From: CAVXUB01 sp963764805
GTDB taxonomy: Bacteria > Actinomycetota > Acidimicrobiia > Acidimicrobiales > Bog-793
Direction of reading: 5' to 3'
Length of the DNA: 64,000 nt
NCBI GenBank assembly: GCA_963764805.1
Contig: CAVXUB010000002.1
Coordinates: forward strand, 372,001-436,000
Positions 52,602-61,886 of the stretch are shown here, piece after piece; the stretch's first letter is position 1, and the number at the start of each line of letters is the position of its first letter. A program made the translations under genes and the position numbers. The notes beneath the pieces are model-generated. The model was not told the DNA's origin and did no database searches. It saw only the letters and a program-made list of their open reading frames with translations.

Positions 52602-53963
52602 CGGCGACCGGCGAAGCGGCAGAGGACCTGGACCGAAGCGGCGACACGGAGGCGGCGGCGCCGAGGGCCGTCGCGTACCAGGCGCCGAAGGGCACGCAGG
52701 ACGTCGTCCCGCCGCAATCGGCGAGATGGGAGATGATAGTCGCCGAGTTCGCCGGGATCGCCCGGCGTGCCGGCTACGGCCTCGTGATCAGCCCGCTGTT
52801 CGAGGACGTCGGCGTCTTCCGCCGCGGCTGTCGGCGCCTCCACCGACATCGTCAGCAAGGAGATGTACGAGTTCGAGGACATGGGCGGACGGCGGCTGGC
52901 TCTGCGGCCGGAGGGGACGGCGTCGATCGTCCGCGCCTTCGTCCAGCACCCTCCCGCCCATCTGCCGTGGAAGACGTGGTACGTGACGCCATGCTTCCGC
53001 CAGGAGGCGCCGCAGGCGGGCCGCTACCGCCAGCACCATCAGCTGGGGGTGGAGGTCGTCGGCACCGACGACCCGGACGCCGACGTCGAGGTGATCGTCA
53101 TCCTCGAGACGCTCTACCGCAGGCTCGGGCTGCGACAGCACCTGCTGCGCATCAACTCGATGGGCGATGCGCAGTGCATGCCCGCTTACCGGGAGTTGCT
53201 CGTCGCCTACCTCGAGGCCAACGAGGAAGCCCTCTGCGACGAGCACCGGCCCCGCTGGCGGCTCAACCCGCTCCGCTTCTTCGACTGCAAGAAGCCCGAG
53301 TGCCGCCGGGTGCGCGAGGGGGCGCCGCGGATCGCGGACCACCTCTGCGACCCGTGCCGGTCCGCCTTCGCCCGCGTCCGCGAGGGGCTCGACGCTCTCG
53401 GCATCCGCTACGAGCTCGACGAGTTCCTGGTGCGGGGTTTCGACTACTACACCCGGACGACGTTCGAATTCGCCGGCTTGGCGCTGCCCGGCTCCCAGGA
53501 CGCGATCGGGGGCGGCGGCCGCTACGACGGGCTCTCGACGCTGCTCGGCGGTCCTCCTGAATCGGGCATCGGCTTCGGGGCCGGCATCGAGCGGATCCTG
53601 CTGGCCTGCGATGCCGAGGGGGTCTTCGGCGCGCCGCAATCTCGTGTCGACGTGTTCGTGGCCGACATGACGGGTGGCGAGGTGGCGCGCGATCTCACCC
53701 ACGAGCTGCGCGCCGCCGGCTTCGCCGCCGACAGGGCCTTCGGCGGCCGCTCGCTCAAGGCCCAGCTACGCGCTGCCGATCGGTCGGGTGCTCCGGTGGC
53801 GGTGATAGTCGGGTCGGACGAGGTCGCCGCCGGGGAGGTGACGCTCCGGCGCCTGCGCCACGAGGACGCGCCGGCGACGTCCGGCTTCTGGGCCGAGAAC
53901 AACCAGGTGAGGGTGGCGAGGGCAGATCTCGCCGGTCGCTTGAGAGAGGTACTGGGCAGGTGA
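52598..53963 (+). CDS. hisS: Histidyl-tRNA synthetase (one frame break)
   Basis: About 454 residues. Class II motif 1 lies in APKGTQDVVPPQSARWE; after a one-base shift near 52835 (FRRG then VGASTDIVSKEMYEFED) the rest is in a single frame. Motif 2 is CFRQEAPQAGRYRQHHQLGVE and motif 3 GGGGRYDGLS...GFGAGIERIL. The anticodon-binding domain follows. A Cys-rich segment FFDCKKPECRR...CDPCR is seen in many bacterial HisRS proteins. It charges tRNA-His. GTG start overlaps the rel stop, and its own stop overlaps the aspS start (GTGA), so rel-hisS-aspS are coupled. Confidence 0.92.
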
Positions 53964-55759
53964 CCGGCGGGCTGGCAACCGGGGGCGCCGCGGTGGCGAC
54001 GCCTCCGCCGGTCGCAGGGCTGCGCACCCACTACTGCGGTGCGCTGCGGCTCGGCGACGCCGGCAAGCAAGTGACCGTCTGCGGCTGGGTCGCACGCCGG
54101 CGCGAGCACGGCGAGCATCTGGCGTTCGTCGACGTCCGCGACCACACCGGCGTGATCCAGTGCGTGGTCGCCGGTGCCCACGACATCCGCTCGGAGTTCG
54201 TGGTGAAGGTCACCGGAACCGTGCGTGCACGGCCGGAAGGCACGGCCAATCCCGGGCTGGCGACGGGCGAGGTGGAGATCGGCGACTGCGAGGTCGAGGT
54301 CCTCGGCCCTGCCGAGCCGCCACCCGTGCCGCTCGAGGCGAGGGGCGTCGAGACCGACGAGGCCGTGCGGCTCAAGTACCGGTTCGTCGATCTTCGAAAC
54401 GAGAGGATGCAGCGGAACCTCAGGCTCCGCGCGACGGTGAACGCCGCTCTGCGCAGAGCGATGGAACGGCAAGGGTTCGTCGAGATCGAGACTCCGCTCC
54501 TGTGGACGCCGACGCCCGAGGGCGCCCGCGAGTTCGTCATCCCCTCCCGCTTGCAGAACGGCTCGTTCTACGTCCTGCCACAGAGCCCTCAGATCGCCAA
54601 GCAGCTGCTGATGGTCTCCGGCTTCGACCGCTACTACCAGATCGCCCGCTGCCTGCGTGACGAGGATCTCCGTGCGGACAGGCAGTTCGAGTTCACGCAG
54701 CTCGACATCGAGGCGTCGTTCGTCCGCCAACAAGACGTGTGGAGGTTCGTCTCGGAGGCCGTGGCCGAGGCCGCCGAGGCGGCGACAGGAGAGCGCCCGG
54801 CGGAGATCCCGACGATCACATGGGCCGACGCACTGGAGCGTTACGGCACCGACAAGCCGGACCTGCGCTTCGGGATGGAGCTCGTCGACCTCGGTCCGGC
54901 GGTCGCCGGCAGCGAGTTCAAGGCCTTCGACGCCGAGACTGTGAAGGCGATCCTCGTCCCGGGCGAGGGCTCGGCGGGCCGGGCCCGGCTGGACGGGCTC
55001 GTCGAGCGGGCGAAGGCGCTCGGCGCCAAGGGGCTGGTGTGGATGCGAGCGGTCGGTGGCGAGGGCGCTGTCGACCTCGAGTCGCCGGTGTCGAAGTTCC
55101 TCTCCGACGCCGAGCGTGCTGCCATCGTCTCGGCCACGGGAGCGAGCGCCGGGGACCTGGTGCTGGTGGTGGCGGGCGAGCACGACCAGACCTGCCACGT
55201 GCTCGGGCAGCTCCGCGTCGATCTCGGTCGGCCGCCGGTATGGCAGGGGCCGTACCGGTTCGTGTGGGTCGTCGACTTCCCGCTGTTCGAGGGGGTGGAC
55301 GAGGAGGGGCGCCTGATCTCGGCGCACCATCCCTTCACGATGCCGCACCCGGACGACCTGGAGAGACTGGAGAGCGATCCTCTCTCGGTGCGCTCGCAGT
55401 CGTACGACCTCGTGCTCAACGGCTGGGAGCTCGGGAGCGGCAGCATCAGGATCCACCGGGCCGACGTACAACGACGCGTCTTCGCGGCGCTGGGGATCAG
55501 CGAGGAGGACGCCGAGAGTCGTTTCGGGTTCCTGCTGGCGGCCTTCCGGTACGGAGCGCCCCCGCACGGAGGCTTCGCCGTCGGGCTCGACCGCCTGGTG
55601 GCGATCTTCGCCGGGGAGGACAACATCCGCGAGGTGATCGCCTTCCCGAAGACCCAGTCTGGCGCGGACCTGATGTCCGGCTCGCCCCGCAGCATCCCCG
55701 ATCGACAGCTCCGCGAACTCGGGCTGCGGGTCGTGGCGCCACCACCCAAGAAGGGCTGA
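53960..55759 (+). CDS. aspS: Aspartyl-tRNA synthetase
   Basis: A complete 599-residue enzyme starting GTG in a GTGA overlap with hisS. The N-terminal OB fold contains VCGWVARRREHGEHLAFVDVRDHTGVIQ. The catalytic core has QSPQIAKQLLMVSGFDRYYQIARCLRDEDLRADRQFEFTQLD (motif 2), a GAD insertion and HPFTMPHPDD; motif 3 is GFAVGLDRLVAI. Whether it also charges tRNA-Asn cannot be decided here; gatCAB or asnS would settle it. This is one of the few long housekeeping genes in this part with no frame break. Confidence 0.96.
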   Translation: MTGGLATGGAAVATPPPVAGLRTHYCGALRLGDAGKQVTVCGWVARRREHGEHLAFVDVRDHTGVIQCVVAGAHDIRSEFVVKVTGTVRARPEGTANPGLATGEVEIGDCEVEVLGPAEPPPVPLEARGVETDEAVRLKYRFVDLRNERMQRNLRLRATVNAALRRAMERQGFVEIETPLLWTPTPEGAREFVIPSRLQNGSFYVLPQSPQIAKQLLMVSGFDRYYQIARCLRDEDLRADRQFEFTQLDIEASFVRQQDVWRFVSEAVAEAAEAATGERPAEIPTITWADALERYGTDKPDLRFGMELVDLGPAVAGSEFKAFDAETVKAILVPGEGSAGRARLDGLVERAKALGAKGLVWMRAVGGEGAVDLESPVSKFLSDAERAAIVSATGASAGDLVLVVAGEHDQTCHVLGQLRVDLGRPPVWQGPYRFVWVVDFPLFEGVDEEGRLISAHHPFTMPHPDDLERLESDPLSVRSQSYDLVLNGWELGSGSIRIHRADVQRRVFAALGISEEDAESRFGFLLAAFRYGAPPHGGFAVGLDRLVAIFAGEDNIREVIAFPKTQSGADLMSGSPRSIPDRQLRELGLRVVAPPPKKG

Positions 55760-57142
55760 ATGCCCGCGAGGGAGCGCCCGCCGGCAGGCAAGAGCCTCTT
55801 CGACTCGGCTGTCGAGAGCGAACTGGCCTCCCGGGCGCCGCTCGCAGCGCGGATGCGCCCGCGCGATCTCGACCAGTTCGTCGGCCAGCGCCACCTGCTG
55901 GCGCCAGGCGGCCCGCTGCGGGCGCTCGTGGACGCCGATCGGCTCTCATCGGCGATCCTCTGGGGACCTCCCGGCACCGGCAAGACGAGCTTCGCCCGGC
56001 TGCTGGCGGGCACGACGTCGCGTGCCTTCGAGTCCCTGTCGGCCGTCACGGCGGGAGTGAAGGATGTCAGGGAGGTGATCGAGGGCGCCCGGCGCCGGCT
56101 GGCGACGGACGGCACGGGCACGATCCTCTTCCTCGACGAGGTGCACAGGTTCAACAAGGCGCAGCAGGACGCGCTGTTGCCTGGTGTGGAGGAGGGGCTC
56201 ATCGTCCTCGTCGGCGCCACCACCGAGAACCCGTTCTTCTCCCTCAACTCGCCGTTGCTGAGCCGTTCGACGTTGTGGCGTTTCGAACCGTTGCAGCGAG
56301 AGGAGCTAGCGCTCCTGGCGGCGAGGGGCCTCGAGACGGAGGGCGCGACAGCTTCGCCGGAGGCGGTCGAGGTGCTCGTCGAGCTGGCCGACGGTGACGC
56401 TCGGGCGGTGCTCACCACCTTGGAGGTGGCGGTCGCCCTCGGGCGGGTGCGAGCCCAGCAGGCAGGTGACGCTGAGCCCCGCATCCATCTCGAGGTGGCC
56501 GATGTCGAGGCCGCCCGCACGACCCGGGCGATCCGGCACGGCCGCGACGAGCACTACGACGTCGTGTCCGCTCTGATCAAGTCGATCCGCGGCTCGGACG
56601 CCGACGCCGGCCTCTACTGGTTGGCCCGCCTGGTGGCGGCGGGGGAGGACCCTCGCTTCATCGCCCGGCGCCTGGTGATCCTGGCGAGCGAGGACGTCGG
56701 CATGGCCGACTCGAACGCCCTGCTGGTGGCCGATGCTGCCGCCCGGGCCGTCGAGTTCGTCGGGATGCCGGAGGCCGGCCTCAACCTCGCCCACGCGGTC
56801 ATCAGGTTGGCGATGGCCCCCAAGTCGAACAGGTCGGCCGCTGCATGGTGGGCCGCCCAGAAGGACGTGGAGGAGCGGCCGCCCGCGCCGGTCCCAGCCC
56901 CACTGAAAGGGGCCGGCTACTGGGCTGCTGCGTCCCTCGGCCACGGAGTCGGCTACGAGTACCCGCACGACCATCCGGGAGGCTGGATTCCCGCCGACTA
57001 CCGGGTCGTCGAGGACGCCGACAGGATCTACTACGAGCCCTCTGCCAACGGCGGTGAGGCGACGCTCGGAGAACTGCTTGCCGAACGCCGTCGGCAGCTG
57101 GCCGAGGCGCGGGAGCGGCGACGGCGGGCCGAGGAGCCTTGA
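55760..57142 (+). CDS. rarA: Replication-associated recombination protein A (RarA/MgsA)
   Basis: A complete 460-residue AAA+ ATPase directly following aspS. Walker A is GPPGTGKTS, Walker B ILFLDEVHRF, sensor 1 GATTENPFF; MRPRDLDQFVGQRHLL opens the domain. The C-terminal tetramerisation domain (HYDVVSALIKSIRGSDADAGLYWLARL) is typical of RarA/WRNIP1. It acts at stalled replication forks with SSB and RecA. The order aspS-rarA is common in Actinobacteria. Confidence 0.95.
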   Translation: MPARERPPAGKSLFDSAVESELASRAPLAARMRPRDLDQFVGQRHLLAPGGPLRALVDADRLSSAILWGPPGTGKTSFARLLAGTTSRAFESLSAVTAGVKDVREVIEGARRRLATDGTGTILFLDEVHRFNKAQQDALLPGVEEGLIVLVGATTENPFFSLNSPLLSRSTLWRFEPLQREELALLAARGLETEGATASPEAVEVLVELADGDARAVLTTLEVAVALGRVRAQQAGDAEPRIHLEVADVEAARTTRAIRHGRDEHYDVVSALIKSIRGSDADAGLYWLARLVAAGEDPRFIARRLVILASEDVGMADSNALLVADAAARAVEFVGMPEAGLNLAHAVIRLAMAPKSNRSAAAWWAAQKDVEERPPAPVPAPLKGAGYWAAASLGHGVGYEYPHDHPGGWIPADYRVVEDADRIYYEPSANGGEATLGELLAERRRQLAEARERRRRAEEP

Positions 57143-57299
57143 TCGGGTCTGTAGCCGGCCAGGGCAAGGCGGCTGGGGGCGTCCGACGACGGTCACGCCG
57201 TTGGTCATGCCCTTCCGAGCGCCGTCACGCTGCGTGCCCGATGATCGCCATAGGTGGCCACTGCACGGAGCACCCTGCCGGGCGCACGACGATGGGGCG

Positions 57300-57590
57300 A
57301 TGGTGAAGCGCGCGTTCTGGGTCGCCATAGGTGCCGGCTTCGGTTTCGGGATGTCCATCTGGACGATGCGGGCGGTCCGCCGAACGGCGGACAAGTACCT
57401 GCCACCCTCGTTGATCGACCGGATAGAGCGTGCTGTCGATGCACTGGACGGGGGCGGCACCGCTCGTGACGGCGCCCGCGAGCCTGCGAGCAGCCTCCGT
57501 GCAAGGGTGGCCGGACATCCGGCGGCTGCCGGATTGCGGGCGCTGGCGGGAGGGCTCACCGGCAGCTCGGCGCAAGACGACGCCGACTGA
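57300..57590 (+). CDS. Small membrane protein, DUF6167-like
   Basis: A 96-residue protein with one N-terminal helix (FWVAIGAGFGFGMSIWTM) and a basic, soluble tail. Proteins of this size and form sit between rarA and alaS in many actinobacterial genomes. Here alaS is absent and ruvX follows after 3 bases. The 157-base gap before it shows no other gene. Confidence 0.6.
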   Translation: MVKRAFWVAIGAGFGFGMSIWTMRAVRRTADKYLPPSLIDRIERAVDALDGGGTARDGAREPASSLRARVAGHPAAAGLRALAGGLTGSSAQDDAD

Positions 57591-57593
57591 GCC

Positions 57594-58019
57594 GTGCGCC
57601 ATGTCGGGGTCGACCTCGGCGCCCGGCGGGTCGGACTGGCCGTGAGCGACAGCGGCGGGCTGCTCGCGATGCCGCGGGGGATAGTCGAGCTCGCCGGTGA
57701 TCGCGACCTGGACCTGCAAAAGCTCGCCGCTGCGATCGCCGAGGAGCGCCCCGACGTGGTGGTGGTCGGGGTCCCGGTGTCGCTCGACGGAACCGAGCGC
57801 GAGGCTGCCCAGGCGGCGCGCCAGATGGTCGAGCGACTGCACCAGACCCTCGGCGTCCCGGTCGAGGCCTACGACGAGCGGCTGACGACCGTCGTCGTGG
57901 AGCGACTTCGCCGGCAGGCTCCACGGCGGGGGCGCGGGAGGCGGCGGCCGCTGGATGCGGAGGCGGCAGCGGTGATGCTGCAGTCCTTCCTCGATTCGCG
58001 GACGGCCGCCGGCACGTGA
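57594..58019 (+). CDS. ruvX: Holliday junction resolvase-like RuvX (YqgF)
   Basis: A 141-residue protein from GTG. It has the RNase H-fold strand VGVDLGARRVGLAVSD with the catalytic Asp, VVVVGVPVSLDGTE, YDERLTT, and the C-terminal Asp in DAEAAAVMLQSFLD. The family is implicated in 16S rRNA 5' end processing. Its stop overlaps the aroE start (GTGA). Confidence 0.92.
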   Translation: MRHVGVDLGARRVGLAVSDSGGLLAMPRGIVELAGDRDLDLQKLAAAIAEERPDVVVVGVPVSLDGTEREAAQAARQMVERLHQTLGVPVEAYDERLTTVVVERLRRQAPRRGRGRRRPLDAEAAAVMLQSFLDSRTAAGT

Positions 58020-58860
58020 CGTCTGGCGGCAGACCGCCCGACCGATGGCCGTCCGGCTCTACACTGGCCGCCGGCGTGATCGGGTACCCGGTGCGCCATT
58101 CACTGTCGCCGCAGCTGCACAATGCAGCCTTCGCCGCCTGCGGGCTCGACTGGGCCTATCTCGCCTTCGAGGTGACCCCCGGGGACGCCGCCGCCGCAGT
58201 CGCCGGCGCGGGGCCCTCGGGCTGCGCGGGCTGTCGGTGACCATGCCGCACAAGACGGAAGTGGTCGCAGCGGTCGACCGGTTGACCCCCACCGCTGCCC
58301 GTCTCGGTGCTGTCAACACGATCATCTTCGGCGACGAGGTGGTCGGCGACTCAACCGACGGCGCAGGCTTCCTGGCGGGGCTGCCGGCCGGGCTCGAGCT
58401 GCAGGGGGCGCGGGCGGTCGTGGTCGGAGCCGGGGGGGCGGCACGGGCGATCGTGCTGGCGTTGGTGGAGGCGGGCGTCGCCGATCTCGCAGTGCTGAAC
58501 CGAAACGCCGATCGTGGCGCGGAGGCGGCTGAGCTCGCCGGCAAGGCCGGGCGGCTAGCGGAAGTGGCCGACATCGCCGCCGCCGACCTCGTCGTCAACG
58601 CCACACCCGTGGGCATGGCGGGGGCGGGCAGTGAGGGCCGGATGCCGTTCGAGCCGCAGCATCTCCGGGCCCGCCAGGTCTTCGTCGACCTCGTCTACAA
58701 CCCCCGCCGGACGCCGCTCATGCAAGCGGCATCAGAGCAGGGTGTCCTGGTGATCGGCGGCATCCCGATGCTCGTCAACCAGGCCGCCGCCCAGTTCAGC
58801 GCCTGGACCGGGCTGGCGGCGCCGCTCGATGCGATGGAGCAGGCGATCGCCGATCCGTGA
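58016..58860 (+). CDS. aroE: Shikimate dehydrogenase (one frame break)
   Basis: The N-terminal substrate-binding part has GVIGYPVRHSLSPQLHNAAF; after a break near 58209 (one base missing) it continues LGLRGLSVTMPHKTEVV (catalytic Lys in PHK). The NADP-binding part is VVVGAGGAARAIVLALV with NRN following, and VNATPVGM and DLVYNPRRTPL complete the family pattern. About 281 residues. It reduces 3-dehydroshikimate in aromatic amino-acid synthesis. mltG, usually just upstream in Actinobacteria, is missing. Confidence 0.92.
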
Positions 58861-60041
58861 GGAGGTCCCCGGCGCGGCGCCCGGTACTGTTGGTGGGCGT
58901 GGCGTCGCGACGTGACCGGCACCCGGTCCTGCAGCTGTTGCGTCATGTCGACTTCGTGCTCGTGCTGGCGCCGATCCTGCTCTCGATCGTCGGCGCCCTG
59001 ATGGTCTACTCGGCGACCCGCAGCGGGTCGTCCGACCCTCACTACTTCCTCGACCGGCAGGTCGTATACGACGTGCTCGGCATCGTGGTGATGGTGGTCG
59101 TCGCTGCGATTCCCTACAAACGCCTGGAGACGTGGGGATACGTGCTCTACGGACTCGTCGTGCTGGCGTTGCTCGGCGTGTTCGTGGTCGGGGTCAACGG
59201 GGCGGCCGTCGACGGATCTTCCGTGCGCTGGTATTCCTTCGGGCCGATCCAGTTGCAGCCGTCGGAGTTCGGGGTGCTGGCGGTGTTCGTGGCGATGGCG
59301 ATCTTCCTCTCCCGCAACCAGGATGGGCTCGACGTGAGACGGACCGCGATCGTCCTCGCGCTGGCGATCCTGCCGATGCTCCTCGTGTTCAAGCAACCGG
59401 ACCTCGGCACGACGCTGGTGATGGGCGTCGTCGTGGCGACCATGCTCGTCGTCGGCGGCCTCCGGGCTCGCTACCTCGCCCTGCTGGCGGTGCTGCTCGT
59501 GGTCGGGGTCATTGGAGCGGTGCACCTCGGCCTCCTGAAGCACTACCAGATCGAGCGCTTGACGGCGTTCATCAACCAGAGCCAGAACACCCAGAGCATC
59601 AACTACAACCTGACCCAGTCGAAGATCGCCATCGGCGCGGGCGGCTTCTGGGGCCAGGGCCTGTTCCACGGCGTGGAGACGAACCTCGGCTCGATCCCGG
59701 TGCAGTACAGCGACTTCATCTTCTCGGCGGTGGGCGAGCAGCTGGGTTTCGTAGGTGGCGCGGTGGTCCTCGGGCTGTTCGCTCTGATCGCCGCCCGCAT
59801 CATCCGGGCGATCCAGATCGCCAAGGATCCTTTCGGCCGCCTTCTCTGTGCAGGAGCCCTCGCCTTCATCGTGTTCTCGGTGTTCCAGAACGTGGGGATG
59901 ACGATCGGGATCATGCCGATCACGGGCATCCCGCTGCCGTTCATCTCCTACGGCGGATCTGCGCTGTTCTCGTTCTTCGCGGCGATCGGTCTCGTCCTCA
60001 ACGTCGAGATGCGCCGCTACACGCGGCGGTCGCCGGCGTGA
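58857..60041 (+). CDS. rodA: SEDS family peptidoglycan glycosyltransferase RodA
   Basis: Up to 394 residues (GTG 58857 in a GTGA overlap with aroE, or GTG 58899). Ten membrane segments. SEDS motifs are QLQPSEFGVLAVF, VFKQPDLGTTLVMG (catalytic Asp in KQPDLGT), GAGGFWGQGLFHG and GIPLPFISYGGSALFSF. It polymerises lipid II for lateral wall growth with a class B PBP. The gene after it is DUF151, and beyond that a second SEDS gene faces it. Confidence 0.93.
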   Translation: MRRSPARRPVLLVGVASRRDRHPVLQLLRHVDFVLVLAPILLSIVGALMVYSATRSGSSDPHYFLDRQVVYDVLGIVVMVVVAAIPYKRLETWGYVLYGLVVLALLGVFVVGVNGAAVDGSSVRWYSFGPIQLQPSEFGVLAVFVAMAIFLSRNQDGLDVRRTAIVLALAILPMLLVFKQPDLGTTLVMGVVVATMLVVGGLRARYLALLAVLLVVGVIGAVHLGLLKHYQIERLTAFINQSQNTQSINYNLTQSKIAIGAGGFWGQGLFHGVETNLGSIPVQYSDFIFSAVGEQLGFVGGAVVLGLFALIAARIIRAIQIAKDPFGRLLCAGALAFIVFSVFQNVGMTIGIMPITGIPLPFISYGGSALFSFFAAIGLVLNVEMRRYTRRSPA

Positions 60042-60502
60042 GCGACTCGGTCCAGGCAGACGAGGAGCGCGACAGCTTCGACCTGAGCCCGATGCACCGC
60101 GTCTCGTTCACCAGGGTGGAGCTCGACCTGCCGTCGACGAACCCGACGATCGTGCTGCAAGAGCTCGACCTCCCGTTCAGGGAGCTGCGGATCACGATCG
60201 GCAGCGCCGAGGGGATCGCCATCGCCTACGCCGCCAAGGGCATCGAGACCCCGAGGCCCTTGACGCACGAGCTGTTCGCCAAGGTGCTCGAGACGTTCGG
60301 GCTGAGCCTGGACGTCGCCCGCATCACGGCAGTGCGCGGCTCTTCGTTCTCGGCCGAGCTCGTGATCAGCGGGCCGAACGGCAGCCGGGTGATCGCCTGC
60401 CGGCCGTCGGACGCGGTCGCCCTGGTGCTGCGTCAGCGCCTGATGGTTCCCATCATGGCCGCCGCCGAGGTCCTCGACCTGGCGGGGAACACGCCCGCCT
60501 GA
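60038..60502 (+). CDS. DUF151 / bifunctional nuclease family protein
   Basis: A 154-residue protein, GTG start in a GTGA overlap with rodA. It has the family pattern ELDLPFRELRITIGSAEGIAIAYAAKGIETPRPLTHELFAKVLETFG and SRVIACRPSDAVALVLR. Plant and bacterial homologs show nuclease activity in vitro. Its last 70 bases overlap the 3' end of the convergent ftsW-like gene. Confidence 0.88.
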   Translation: MSDSVQADEERDSFDLSPMHRVSFTRVELDLPSTNPTIVLQELDLPFRELRITIGSAEGIAIAYAAKGIETPRPLTHELFAKVLETFGLSLDVARITAVRGSSFSAELVISGPNGSRVIACRPSDAVALVLRQRLMVPIMAAAEVLDLAGNTPA

Positions 60503-61823
60503 AGCTCCGGCGGCCGGGCTCCCTCGTCGGAGATCCGCATCAGCAGCGCCACGAGGATGTAGTTGGCGATCAGCGACGAACCGCCATAGGCGACGAACGG
60601 AAGCGTGATGCCGGTGAACGGGAGGATCCGCAGGACTCCGGCGATGATGAAGAAGGTCTGGAAGCCGAGGACGACCGTCAGCCCGATGGCGGTGAGCTTG
60701 GCGAACTCCGAGCGGGCCCTGAGCGCCGTCCGCAGGCCCGTCCCGACGATGAGCAGGAAGCCGACGATCACAGCGCTGGCGCCGATCAGCCCCAGATCCT
60801 CCGAGATGGCGGCGAAGATCATGTCGCTGTAGGCGACCGGGATTGTGCCCGCGTGCCCGAGCCCGAGCCCGGTCCCGTAGACGCCACCGAAGCCGAAGGC
60901 CGCCTGGCCAGCGATCGACTGGTACCCCGCCTGGCCCGCCGTCACCGGGTTCAGCCAGACCGATATCCGCTGGTCGACCTGCCCGAGCACGTGGGAGGCG
61001 ACGAACGTCCCGACTATGAACAAGCCGAGACCGGCCAGCACATAGGTCCAACGTCCAGTCGTGACCCAGAGCATCGCCACGAACACGACGAACAGCAGCA
61101 AGGAGAATCCGACGTCGCGCTCGAAGATGATCACCACGAGCGAGCAGATCCAGGCGAAGGCGATCGGCCCGAACGACCGCAGATCGGGCACGAGGTGGTT
61201 GCCGAGGCGCCTCGTCGGCAGCGTGAGCAGCTCGCGCTTCTCGACGAAGTACGAGGCGAAGAAGATCACGAGCAGCAACTTGGCGATCTCGACCGGCTGG
61301 AACGACACGGTGTTGCCGAAGTGGATCCAGAGCTTGACGCCGGCGTCGTTGGGGTTCGCCTCGTTGGTGGGGACGCCGCTGATCTTCGGCATCAGCGGGA
61401 GTATCAACAGGATGAAGGCCAACAAACCCAGCAGGTAGCGGTAGCGCTCGAGGTCGCGCGAGCGGCGGATCACCAGCAGCGTCACCGCGTAGAGGACGAC
61501 GCCGATGATCGTCCAGGCGACCTGGTTGCCGGAGTAGTTGGGGGCCAGCAGCTCGATCATCACGTAGCCGATCCCGTTCAGCACCAGGATCACGGGCAAC
61601 ATCACCGGGTCGCAGTCAGGCGCCAGCCACCGGTTGACGAGGTGGACGAACAGCGCCGAGCGCGATGAGGCCGAGGATGAAGGTGACGACGTGCGCCGGC
61701 AGCCCGCCGGTGGAGCCGAGCGATGCCAAGAGATCGGCGAAGACGACGACGACGACGCCGACGAAGAGAAGCCCGAGCTCGCTGCGCCGCCGGGGCTTGG
61801 CGCGCGACGACACCACGGCGCTC
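60433..61823 (-). CDS. SEDS family protein FtsW/RodA-like (one frame break)
   Basis: It starts GTG 61823 (SAVVSSRAKPRRRSELGLLFVG). After two membrane segments the frame shifts by one base near 61657 and continues ALFVHLVNRWLAPDCDPVMLPVILVLNGIGYVMI to the end. SEDS features are FQPVEIAKLLLVIFFASYFVEKRELL, IFERDVGFSLLLF (ERDVG in place of KQPDLG), and GITLPFVAYGGSSLI. About 463 residues, longer than RodA and like the FtsW-type proteins found next to pbpA and pknB in Actinobacteria. The start is 63 bases from the divergent ppk. Confidence 0.87.
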
Positions 61824-61886
61824 ACGGCATCACCGTACCGCGGCGACAGCCGAGCGGGGCGCTGGCACGGGGGTAGCGTACGAAAC

